NCBI GenBank assembly: GCA_000697335.1 | Contig: JNEM01009617.1 | Coordinates: 1-34,934, forward strand | DNA length: 34,934 bases | Reading direction: 5' to 3' | Source: Conidiobolus incongruus B7586 | Taxonomy: Eukaryota > Entomophthoromycota > Entomophthoromycetes > Entomophthorales > Conidiobolaceae | In this document: piece after piece, positions 11,851 to 22,740 of the stretch | Position numbering within the stretch: position 1 is the first letter of the stretch | Layout: each line of letters starts with the position of its first letter | Program-made: the position numbers and the translations under genes | The notes under the pieces: model-generated | What the model was told of the DNA's origin: nothing | Seen by the model: the letters and a program-made list of their open reading frames with translations, nothing else | The model's database searches: none

Positions 11851-13441
11851 TTATAATAAAATAATAAATATAATCAGTGATAATAAATATATTGATTTAT
11901 CATTAAACCAACTTTCCCAACTTGTGATTTGAATATTTCTACAATTTTGAACCCAATCGTGAATAATGCAATCGTCATCGTCTTCATCGTGCTTTTCGTG
12001 AGGAAATGGTAATTGTATTAGGTTCCAAATGTCCTGTAACCGATCTTGGGGTATTGAATCTGGATTAAATGGAGTCTCTAGATTATTAACATCAATAATC
12101 AATCAATAGCTATAATCGTTCACATAGGAATATTTGTGGGCGGGTAAAGACTTGAAAATTTTTCTTGACCTGGATATATCGATATTGTGGGAGATATTAT
12201 ATATTAAGAAGTAATTGTTGCGTAATTCTAACTTGGGATCTGGATCTGTCAAATTGATGGATTGATGAAGGCATTTTGATTGGTAGAGTTGATTGGTATA
12301 AGGTCCCATTATCTCTTCAAATTGGTTTGCAATTGGAAATAGAAAAGGAAGTGAGTAATTGGGATTGTCTTTTAGGAATTTGTCGAAGACGTAGCTCCAA
12401 AGTCTGGAAAAAATTTGCCCAGTACAAAATGCATTATATCCAGTATTATGATATGTCTTTTTTACCATTGAAGCCACTGAAGAGCATATTTCTACCTTGG
12501 GACCAATATTGACAAAAGGGGATTTTCCAACAACCTCATATAATCTTGTTAAATCTGTTTTACTGTATACAAGGTCGTTTAAGTCGGGGTGAGGTATACT
12601 TAGATGCTTGGTATCAACAACTGAGATGAATCTTTTATGAGTTATTTCCTTCCATTCTTCGAGGGTTGGAGGAAGAGGCTCGTAAAAATGATGAATTAAA
12701 AACATTAAATCAAGATGACAATTATGACCAATCAAAGGCTTCCAATTATTAACCAATAGCTTCATTACTTGCTGTACGTGAGTGACTGGTGGAGCGTTAG
12801 AAGCATCACAAAGATATAGTTCAATACTTTTTGGATGTGTTACATAGCTAAAATTGTTTCCAGGGATTGATTTAGCGTGATATGACATTAGTTTGTTTGT
12901 ATAGTGATTTCTAGAATCAAATTTTAATGGAATATTCTGGTTAGGTCCATTAAACCATTCAATTATTTTATCAATAATATTTTTAACTCTTGCTTCATTG
13001 TGCTTTTTGGCTAATTTGAAAGAAATATATTTTGGTGGCTTTTCTTAATTCAAAGGTTGATATTGTCTAGAGTATTAAATCACATTGCTGACTCATTTAT
13101 ATCCATCTCATTTTTCACTAAAAACGCTAATACGTCATTATTACCATAATGGACCTGTTTTCGTTGTCAGGATAGAGATAGAAAGTAAATAGATTGGATA
13201 CTAGGGCACCTGTATTCAAATCACTTCTAAAGGTGCATAGGCCGAACTAAATTGATACAAACGATGTAACAGCTTCCCTAATCATTTGGTATCTTTCTTA
13301 TAAGTATTGTGAAGATTGGTAATCATGCTGTGAGATGTGAATACCCGACATTTCGAAATCAAAACTAATATATTCTGCATTTTGAATGGGATGCCTAATT
13401 TTTGGAAAATTTTGATTAAAACTATGCTTTGTAATTTTCAT
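11851..13441 (-). pseudogene. Decayed PARN/PNLDC1-type 3'-exoribonuclease (DEDD family)
   Basis: Starts at the ATG at 13439-13441. The first 47 codons give the nuclease N terminus with SFDFEMSGI (DEDD motif I). A TAA follows at 13298-13300 and a TAG at 13247-13249, the latter inside the conserved QFGLCTF block where relatives have Gln. The reading then shifts frame twice between about 13170 and 13040, with further TGA and TAA stops where relatives have Trp and Gln. From about 13035 to 12103 it is clean, giving NEARVKNII, LIGHNCHLDLM (second catalytic Asp retained) and YHNTGYNAF. In that last motif the family has HEAGYD, and the final catalytic Asp is Asn here (AAT, 12433-12435). A different frame, 12102-11851, adds an acidic stretch and a hydrophobic end, possibly the C-terminal membrane anchor seen in PNLDC1. 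The poly(A)-trimming activity is surely lost. Confidence 0.85.
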
Positions 13442-13521
13442 CACTATTCATTAAGCTTTAACTTCATTTATAGATAGCGTGACTTATATTTAATATAAAT
13501 AGATTACTTTTTTAATTCTGA

Positions 13522-14750
13522 TCATGGATTTAAAAGAAAGGTATTTTCTTGGACCCCGAGTCCGTCCTGCAATGCAGGGTTAGAATCGTAGCACTGTGTA
13601 TTCTCAGTACTCAGTATGTACAAGAAGGGCTTTTCGATGTACGGATCAGGACCAGTGCAGTCAATCGAGTACCATTTGCTCACCTTGGACAGAACGTGCA
13701 CTATGCCATCATCGTGGGGTTTATCGGGAAAATAGCGATTAAACCAACTGTAGTCGATCATGTAGTACTTGCGGTCAGCATTCTCCAGCTTATTCGCAAT
13801 ATACGCATTTCCCGAATCTAGCGCCTCCTGGTAAGTCGCTTCATCAGCGGGGATGTTTAGCGAGTCATACAGGTCGTTGTAGTGCGCAATGGCACAGACG
13901 CGGCCAACGAGAACCTTTAGTTTTGGCACCTTTTCGGCCAGCTCCTGTAAAGTCTTTTCCAATGGAATGCGTGGATACCATATACAGTAAGGGATAGAGT
14001 AATCATCTTTAATATATCCTATTCTATCTCTCAGATTCCAAAAGTCAGGAACTAAATCATTCATAATCAATACATTGGCAACTGATCTGGCAATGTGGCT
14101 TATCTGCATAAAGTCAGGTCGACCCTGGCAATATTTTGCAAACGCTAGATTAGTCATGATCCCGTGCTGGATAAACTTACGGTAATATGAAATGTCATAC
14201 TTTAGCCACTTGTCGCATGCACACTCAATGCCGTGATACGCTATGTATTCTATCAGAAAATCCATATTACTCCATACAAATGATGGAAGCTCGTTATTTC
14301 TATAAAGCTTTACATTGGTAATGTTTGAATCCGACCGCATGCGTTCGAACCAGTCTTCCCAATTTGGGTTTACGCCCTTTTTTGGATTAATATAAGTTGC
14401 TCCAATGTTATACCACTCAGAGACTTCTCGTGGCTCAAAAGCCTGTTCTTCACGGTCGTCCATCGCTACGTACTTGCTTTCTGCCGTAGATAGTTCACTG
14501 AACAGAGGAATGCCAAGCGCATGCGCCTCTATTATAATATTGACTTCTGGAAGTAACGAAAGCAGCTTGTATGCTTGCATGTAACCTTTGCGTACACATG
14601 CCCGACCGAGCAAGTATCTATCATTTTTTCCCCTTCTCCGCTAATGATTTGCTCGCATATCTCATCTTCGGGCGGGATTGGAGCACGGATCTTTTGCCAA
14701 TACCCCCTGCGCTTGCTAAAAATATTTCTACGTTTGAAAGATTCAGCCAT
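13522..14750 (-). CDS. Unrecognised protein, about 409 residues, one frame discontinuity
   Basis: A 363-residue open frame (13522-14613) plus about 43 further N-terminal residues that read from the ATG at 14748-14750 in another frame. Both parts look strongly protein-coding: low redundancy, balanced composition, higher GC than the flanks. The N terminus is very basic (RR and KR pairs), followed by an acidic PPEDE segment. The body is rich in Trp, Tyr and Asp (WYNIGA, NWEDWF, DISYYRKF, CIWYPR, DYSWFNRYFPDK) with scattered Cys. There is no signal peptide or membrane segment. I recognise no family; a helical-repeat protein is a guess from the regular spacing of hydrophobic helices. No GT..AG intron explains the frame change, so it is a base-calling slip or a recent break. 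The stop is TGA. It lies head-to-tail behind the PARN-like pseudogene. Confidence 0.6.
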
Positions 14751-16567
14751 CGAATATATAAATTCTTATATTTAATATACTCACTATGACTTGCATTTAA
14801 ACTATTAATCCTATATTTAATCAATTATAACTTTATGGGATTTGATAAATTTTTCAATATTAAATACATTCATTCTATATACAATAAATATTGAATAAAG
14901 TTGAAAAATAATATTGTACAAGAATTATGATTTAGTCTGTCATTCATTATTCAAAATAACTCGATTTTGTTAAATAATCAAATTGTAACCTAATATAAAA
15001 AATTCAATATTTTCTCAATACAATGATATATTAAGTATGTGTTTCAATTTAGCTTTATTGTTTATAAAGTAAATCATCAAGTTATATTAGTTCATTTATA
15101 AAAGCTGAAAATTTCATAAATTTTACAAAAAAAATTAAACAAAAAAAATCATTAGAATATCTTAAATTATTAAATTAAAATATAAAAATGATATACAAAT
15201 TTCCATTCTTAATAAAATTTAGAATTCAAAGAAATTTTTACAAAGATTTCTTTAAATATTTTATTAATGAGAATGGGTGTCTGTGTAAATATGATAATAA
15301 ATATATGTTATTAGTAACAACATGATTTGCAATAATTACTTTTATTAAGGTTGAATACTTAAACTATAATATAAGGTATTAAAAAATTAGCCATGAAAGA
15401 AAATTTAAAGTGATATAGAGAGGAATTGAATCAAAAACCTAGCAATATTGAAAAAAAGTAAGCAGTCTTGAGCTCGTGCTTTCTATCTATTGAGGTTACA
15501 AGTCAATACACCTCCTCTAAGTGTATAGACTGAAATCGACGATCCAGATCCAGTAAAAATATTAAGATAACTAGACCATGCTTACCTAATTCTCATGTAT
15601 CAATTTTCTATGAAAGATAAATTCAAATTAGACAATTAACCAAATAGAAACAGTCTGATATCAGTTTTACTATTTTGATGGATTTTATGTATTTAATAAT
15701 TAAATAGTCACTAGCGGGACCTTATGTGCGAATGCGCACTTAATTTATTAATGATTTTTATGGTTCTAAAATTATTATATTAGCTGAATGTATTTGATAT
15801 AAATTTTGCAGATGCAAGGTAATAGCTTTACCTCTGTCTTCCTATTATATTTTGTTATATCCTATATTTTCAGAACCATTAATATTTAATTATTATATAT
15901 ACATATAAGATTTTTTAATCATGAAATTTTAAAATACCTCTATTTTTTGGTAAATATTGAAACTAATGTGTTGATAAAATTTTCAATTCTTAAAATTATT
16001 GAAATGGATTGTAAGGATAAAATATTCTATATTTCTCTTTCAATTACACACAAATATATATATATATATGATTTGTTCCTTTGACAGTTGATGCTATTTT
16101 TAATATATTATAGATAACTCAAATAATGAAATATATTGTAAATAATGTTATAAATATAATGTAACTGATTATGACTGCTTATTTTAATATAACTATCATT
16201 TTGACAATTTTAATTATTTCATTACAAGTGAAAAGTAAATTTAAATCAATCTATTAAATCTAAATAAATTCGATCACCTCTATTAAATTAATACTTAAAT
16301 TTTAATGATTAAATATGAACACAGCAGCGATAATGTTTAGATAAAATTAATTAATCTTTACATGTCTTTAAAACCGTTCAGAGTAAATAAATATATATTA
16401 TTAAAACTGACAAAAGCTAAATTTTATATTGAATAAATTATCTAATAAAAATCAAATCAAATAGTAAAAACAATCATAATTTATAATGAATTATTTTATC
16501 AAAATTAAATAACAGTAGAAAGATATGATCAAAAGGGGGTTCGTTTTTGTTAAAGTATATACTCTAT
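14751..16567. other. A+T-rich spacer with a small degraded patch
   Basis: Mostly featureless. TATATAA lies immediately upstream of the ATG at 14750. At about 15420-15860 composition is more mixed: a tRNA-like but unfoldable minus-strand stretch (15420-15498), a small hairpin GTGCG-AATG-CGCAC near 15727-15740, and an imperfect inverted pair (ATGGTTCTAAAAT near 15760 against its complement near 15865). This may be the relic of a short non-autonomous element, but I cannot assign it. Confidence 0.4.
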
Positions 16568-18363
16568 CTAGGAATTATCTTTAGTGACTTTGGAGTCATT
16601 GGTCTTGGTTTCTGATGAAGAATCTTTAGACAAATTTTCTGAATTATCGCAGTTTTTAGATCCAAAAAGTTTACCGAATAAGCCTTCTTTCTTTGGCTCT
16701 GCTTCTTCAGATCCTTTAGACACTTTAGGAGAGTTTTGGGTAGAGTTGCTAGCTGAGGGTCCTGGTGTCGTTCTTTCGAATTTAGGATCTACAGAAACTG
16801 CGTAGTCTTCTAAAATTCTCTTTTGTTCAAATGATAGTGATTTGGGAACTGTGATGTGAACATGGACATATTGATCACCACGATTGTTAGCTACTGATTT
16901 AGATTGAGGCTTGGCAAGACCCTTACGTTTAAGGACCATTTCATCATTAGTTTGAGTACCAGGGTGAATCTTGATTTCAACGTCGCCATCAATAGTAGGA
17001 ATTCTAACGAAACCACCAAGAGCAGCAATGTGGAAGGGAACTTGGGCGTTGATATGCAAATCAGATCCACTGCGGCTGTAAATATTTGATTTCTGAACGT
17101 TAACAACAATGTAGAGATCGCCAGCAGGGCCATCGCCAGAAACAGGGTAGTCACCTCTGCCTTGAAGAACCATACGAACCTTATTATCAATACCAGCTGG
17201 AATATCTACATCGACATATTCTGATTTGCGGACTCTACCCAAACCGTCACATGTTCTACATTGATCGGCACGGCTAATATAAGTGCCAGAACCACCACAA
17301 GTACCACATGTACGAGCTAACATACCATGCATGGTGTTGAAAATCTCTTGACCAGATCCCTTACAGACATAACACGTGCTAGGCTTCTTACCCTCTTTAG
17401 TACCATGTCCCTTACAAGGCTCACATTTGACTAAAGGAGTAATGTGAACTTTCTTAGTACATCCTTTAGCAGCTTCCATAAAGGATAAAGAAATGGAGAC
17501 TTGAAGATCCTCACCAGGCATGACAAATCCAGAACGAGCTCCTCTACCAGCGCCAAAGCCTCCACCAAAGAATTGAGAGAAGATAGATTCAGGATCAAAA
17601 CCCATACCACCAGCACCAGCGGCTCCGGCTCCGCCTCCAAATCCACCACCAAATCCGGATTGACCCTGGTCATAACCATGACCAAATTGATCATAAGCAG
17701 CACGCTTTTGATTGTCACTTAAAGTCTAAAAATAACAAAAATAAAAAATTAATAAGGATAAAACGTGAATACAAAAAATTAATTACTTCATAAGCTTCTT
17801 GAATTTTGATAAATTTTTCTTTAGCTTGTTCATCACCTTTGTTAGTATCGGGATGATATTTTTTAGCCAGCTATAAAGACTGTTAACAAAGTTTAAATAG
17901 AAAAATAAATAAAATGAAATACTTGATAATAAGCTTTCTTGATTTCAGATTGAGAAGCTCCTTTCTTGACTCCTAAAACTTCATAGAGATCTTGTTTACG
18001 ATTAATATCTAATGATATTAAGTTAGTAGATTGTTTCAAATTATATATTTTGAATTTATATTACTTGTACTATGGAATTGACGAGTCTAATAAAAATAAA
18101 TGAATACTTAGTTTAATTTGGAATTGAAATAGATTAAAATAATTACCTGTCCAAGATTAAAACCAGTAGTAGATTTTGTCAGAATTTGACAATTTTGATT
18201 ATTTAAGCCTTTGAAGTTTCCTAACCAAATCAAACAAAAAATAATCGATTTAACATCAATCTAACAGTTTCAATAGGTAATTTAGCTTACCATTTAATGT
18301 GATTTTTTTAGATAATTTGGAAATATTTCTGGTTAAATTTAAAGCTTTATTTGAAACAACCAT
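16568..18363 (-). CDS. MDJ1: Mitochondrial DnaJ/Hsp40 co-chaperone (type I), six exons
   Basis: Partner of mitochondrial Hsp70 in matrix protein folding. Exons, in coding order, are 18363-18291, 18220-18147, 18086-18065, 18008-17923, 17870-17787 and 17725-16568. They give 498 residues, close to yeast Mdj1 (511). The first 50 residues are basic and hydroxylated with no acidic residues, a typical matrix presequence. The J domain (about 61-127) has HPD at 91-93. A Gly/Phe-rich segment follows (about 130-180). Four CxxCxGxG zinc-finger repeats start at Cys 214, 231, 253 and 269. After the substrate-binding domain comes a polar Ser/Lys/Glu-rich tail of about 90 residues, longer than in bacterial DnaJ. 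All junctions are GT..AG and keep frame; exon 3 is only 22 nt. The stop is TAG. It is divergent from LETM1 across a 2.2-kb spacer. Confidence 0.95.
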
Positions 18364-20554
18364 TTCAAAAATTAATTTGTTTTAATATAAAATTTTTTAA
18401 ATGAATATACAAGTCTATTATTTATCAATAAATAATATTATGTTTCGATATATATATATTTGACAATTATCAACAGATATCTAATCAAATATAAAACAGA
18501 GTATATTGTGATTTTTGATTTTTTTTAAATAATTATTTAATTAATTAAAATATTAAACAATTATAAATATTAAATAATTGTAGTTTTAATCTTATCAACT
18601 TTTTGAATTCATCTATTGAACATGTTTATATATTAAATATAGGTTACATTGATTTGGTTGAACTTTGTGGGATTGTAATCTTGAATTTTCTAGATCGGAT
18701 TTTAAATTGATCCGTGATCATATGGATATTTTTATGGTCAATTAACTCATATTTGATTGAAAAATAATGGGAAATTGGCTCATCCCATTCTCACAATATT
18801 CTATCATGATTTTTGCCATTTGCTATCACATTGATATTTAGTACTTATCTAATTAAGTAAAATTTCAGAATCATGTTTTTTATACATTTTTACTGTGTTT
18901 ATTGAGATTTATTAATACCAAATTATAATATTCACTATTTTCAAAATTATCAATATACTGAAATAAACCATATTTTTTCTAGTTATTTTTAATCCATCCA
19001 TCAGTTATATATTGATTATGGTGGATAAAATTTGATTTCTAAAATCAGAAAATTAACCTTTGATTTGGAACTTTGATATATATTTTTCAAAATCAAACAT
19101 GATTGATTATTTATCAGTTATTGAAGGTTTAACTTGGTTAATATAGTAATTGGATATACTTTGGATTAAGTTTTACTGTATTAGGTATATTATGTTTCCA
19201 TCTGTCCACTTGTATCTTAATTTTCTCTTTGTGATAAATCAAAATAATCTCAAATACTTTTACAGATTATAATTATTTCGAAATATTTTACTTTTAATTA
19301 ATCCTTTTAGTCACATATTTTGATAAATTATTTAACTTGAATAGCGTTTAATTTCTCTTTATACTCTGACTCCATTATAATGATAGAACCCAAGTCGCTT
19401 AATTAGTGACTGTTAATATAATCTTTGAGTTATATTTATCACACAATCAAAGTAATATTTGAAACTCTCAATCATTTTTTACGCAGATTATATATTTTAG
19501 TTGATAATCTCCATTTAAATAATAGGCCTTTTCAAAAACAATAACTCTAAAATCTATTATCCAAAGGAACCAAATGTTTCAGAACTTAATATTTACACTA
19601 ATGTCGGTGTGGTATTCTTTTTAATTTTTGGTAATGTATATTACTCCTATTATAGACTTTTTCATCTAAAATGTAAATAAAATTATCTAATTTTCAATTG
19701 ACAAGTATACAAATTTGGGGGAGTCTAAAATTATTTCTTTCATTTGTAATCAATGAAATCAACCTACAAATTATCATAGGAAAGTATTGATAATTAATAC
19801 TTACAATTAATTAAATACTCAAAATTGAAAGTTATCAACATTGATCATATTTAAATCATATCTATATACAATTTATGAGTCATAAGATAGATGACATAAG
19901 GTTGTCAATTACCTTTTATACTTGATCATTTTTATCAATCAAAATGGCATTATAGTATTCTTTGGTATTTGATTGGTTTAACTTGAGGAATGAAATCACC
20001 AATTCCACCTTCTGGAACAATATATTTAACGAATTATTCAACAAAAATATTTTAAAATAGTGTCATATTCATCATTATGTATGATAGTATTTAATAGTTA
20101 TAATAAATATAATATAGTTAATATGTATAGCAATATTGATATTGTCACTGTTAATTATGTTAACAAATGGATATATTCAATTTTAGTATTAAAATTCAAT
20201 GTTATAAAAAAATTTTAAAGAGCAAAAATATGAATTTAATAATATAGTTTAATCTGGTAAATTATTATATCATTATATATTAATATGATATAGTAAATAA
20301 GGAGCCATAGAATACATAATATTTTTATTTAGACCATTATTGGATAAATTCACAACAACATAATTTTGAAAAAATAATTTAACCAGATTTCGGTACAAAA
20401 GTTTCAAATTTTTGGCATTCAATAAATGAATATAAAGGGAACATGTTCATATCACCAATTAGACTTTAAACCATAAGATAAAAATCATTAAAATAATCCA
20501 TGTTAATATAATCTTGTTCAAATTGATAGTAATAATATATTATTAAAAATGTTA
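18364..20554. other. Divergent promoter region between MDJ1 and LETM1
   Basis: About 2.2 kb between the starts of two nuclear genes for mitochondrial proteins. It has no open frame worth calling, no tRNA and no repeat array. Shared upstream control of the two genes is possible, but I see no recognisable motif to support it. Confidence 0.45.
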
Positions 20555-22139
20555 ATGACAAGCTTGTATACTAACACCTCAAGACATTGTAAGTTGATTA
20601 TTAATACTTTATAATTTTAATGTTGTACTAAGCTCATTTTTGAAGCACTCTTGATCGCTCGTTCCCAGACGAATCAACTCGTAGTGAAATCTATTGCTTT
20701 AGCTTACACACATTCCAGTCGCTTAGATATTGGCTCAAATAACTTGAATTCTAAGAGATACAGCTCTTCCCTCCTTAACCATGATTCTCTTCAGTTCAAA
20801 AACCAATCGTTCAACTCTGCATTTATTTCTAAAACACTTTACCGCAACCAACCTCACTTGAATTTGATTCTTACTAGAGACTACTCTGACAAACCTCAAG
20901 ATTCTAGCTCTGTTTCAGATCCCAAAGATACCAAAACTGAAGATCAGGTAGCTGTCCCCAAGAAAAAAGTAGGTTGGATACAATGGTTGAAACAGGAAGC
21001 ACTTCACTATTGGCACGGTTTCAAACTGCTGGGTTTAGAAACTAGAGTTTCCAGTAAATTGTTGTGGAAAATGGCTAAAGGTTACGATTTGACTAGAAGA
21101 GAACAAAGACAGGTAATTATTTAAAATATTTAATTGTAATCTTTATGACTTATCTCAATTCTTCTAGCTAAAACGTACCATAGTCGACCTTTTCAGATTG
21201 GTTCCCTTTGCAGTATTTATCATTGTACCTTTTATGGAACTTTTGTTACCTTTCGCTCTCAAACTCTTCCCTAACATGTTGCCCAGTACCTTTGAAAGTC
21301 AGAAAGAAGCCGAAGCTAAGCGCGCCAAATTATTTAAGACCCGTTTGGAGGTTTCCAACTTCCTTCAAGGAACCATTCAAGAAGCTGCTAAAGCTGGTCA
21401 AGTAGTCAACCCCACTGCCGCTATTGAATTTGGAGAGCTTTTCCATAAGGTCCGTAAAACAGGTGAACAAGCTAGTACCGAAGAATTGATCAGATTGTCC
21501 AAGGAATTGAACGATGATTTAACTTTGGACCATTTAAGTCGTCCTCAATTGGTCAGCATCTGTCGTTATATGGGTTTGAATACCTTTGGCACCGATCAAA
21601 TGCTCGCTTACCAAATCCGCAACAGAATGAGATATTTGCGTGCCGACGACCGTATGATTAATGCTGAAGGCATTGACGAACTTACAGATGCCGAGTTAAT
21701 CCAAGCTTGCCAATCTCGAGGTATTCGTACCTACAACTCCACTCCTGAAAGAATGAGACGTGATTTGCAACAATGGTTAGATCTCAATTTGAAGCATAAG
21801 GTTCCCACTACCATTCTCATTATGATGCAAGCCTTCTCCATACCGGAATCCACATCAAGCTTCTCTGACGACTCTCTCAGAGCCACTCTCTCCAGTTTGC
21901 CTGACGAATTGGTTAGCGAAGCCGAATTAACTTTTTCTGAAGGTATGGGAGCTGCCACCAGTAAGCAGAAGATTGAAGTCATTAAAGATACTGAAGAACG
22001 TATTGCTGAAGAAGAGGAACAGTTAGCCAAAGAAGAAGATAGAAAAAAGAAGGAGGAAGAAGAAAAAGCTGCCGCTTCTCGTAAACCTAAGTCTGAAGAA
22101 TCGTCATCATCGTCATCATCGTCATCCTCATCTTCATAA
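20555..22139 (+). CDS. LETM1: LETM1 family mitochondrial inner-membrane protein
   Basis: Inner-membrane protein of K+/H+ (or Ca2+/H+) exchange and ribosome anchoring (yeast Mdm38/Ylh47). Exons are 20555-20588, 20646-21112 and 21168-22139; 490 residues. The main frame has no ATG upstream of its conserved part. The start was therefore placed at 20555, joined by a 57-nt intron that has GTAAGT, a TACTAAG branch site at 20626-20632 and GAAG as acceptor, which restores frame. The N terminus is Ser/Arg/Asn rich with very few acids, consistent with a presequence. GWIQWLKQEALHYWHGFKLL at about 120-139 is the hallmark before the membrane helix. The single proline-bearing helix is at about 176-198 and ends before MLPSTF. 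The ribosome-binding-like LETM domain follows, then an acidic coiled coil (about 430-470) and a C-terminal poly-Ser tract. The stop is TAA. Confidence 0.93.
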
Positions 22140-22449
22140 ATTAAGTATTTTTGATATAATAATACAACACTAATTCAAAAGAATAATAAAATTTTAATCA
22201 ATTTAGATTTCAAATTAATAAATTGCTTATTTTATATTTATTCTTGTGTATCTAGTTGATTACATATAATTTATTATATTTAAAAATGTTTCATTAATTA
22301 ATCAAAAATATAATAGATTATTAATAACATTGAACTGATCTAAAGTTTTTACTTTAATATTGTATAAAAATAAGTAATTGAATTAATTTTAAATATAGGT
22401 TTATAGATAAAATATAAATGAATAAAAATTTACCACGACTCAATACATA
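22140..22449. other. A+T-rich 3' flank of LETM1
   Basis: No gene is visible. AATAATAAAA-type polyadenylation signals lie within 60 bp of the LETM1 stop codon. A further gene-free 218 bp, with nothing notable, separates the tRNA at 22450-22522 from the Cyk3-like gene end at 22741. Confidence 0.5.
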
Positions 22450-22472
22450 TGCCACCACCGTGGATTGAACAC

Positions 22473-22515
<43 letters not shown>

Positions 22516-22522
22516 AAGCAGC
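22450..22522 (-). tRNA. tRNA-Phe (anticodon GAA), weak acceptor stem
   Basis: A 73-nt intronless tRNA very close to canonical fungal tRNA-Phe in its arms. D arm GCTC/GAGC, anticodon stem TCAGA/TCTGA with loop CTGAAGA, T arm CCGTG, TTCAATC, CACGG, discriminator A. The acceptor stem is abnormal: GCTGCTT opposite TGGTGGC gives three G-U wobbles and a T-T mismatch at pair 7. Either the gene tolerates this, or it is a decaying copy. No CCA is encoded. Confidence 0.85.
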
Positions 22523-22740
22523 ATCAATCACCTTAGCCGAGAATTCAAAATAAGAATATAAATTATAAAAATTCATCAGGAGATTTTGATTAGATTTCAA
22601 AAATCCAATACAATTCTCTTTATATTTTCAGTCTTTCTTTTTAAAATCAAAATTTATTAATAAATAAACTATTATATAAACCAAAAAAAATTTAAATATA
22701 ATATTTTTACTACTAAGTTCAAATCCTTTACGATAGTATT

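Noticed and set aside
15420-15498. Minus-strand tRNA-like stretch with a near-B-box (GATTCAATTCC)
   Set aside because: T-stem and acceptor strands do not pair and no anticodon stem of five pairs can be drawn. At best it is a tRNA or SINE relic.
20651-21124. LETM1 starting at the TTG at 20651
   Set aside because: A non-ATG start is unnecessary: an upstream ATG exon (20555-20588) joins through an intron with good donor, TACTAAG branch site and acceptor.
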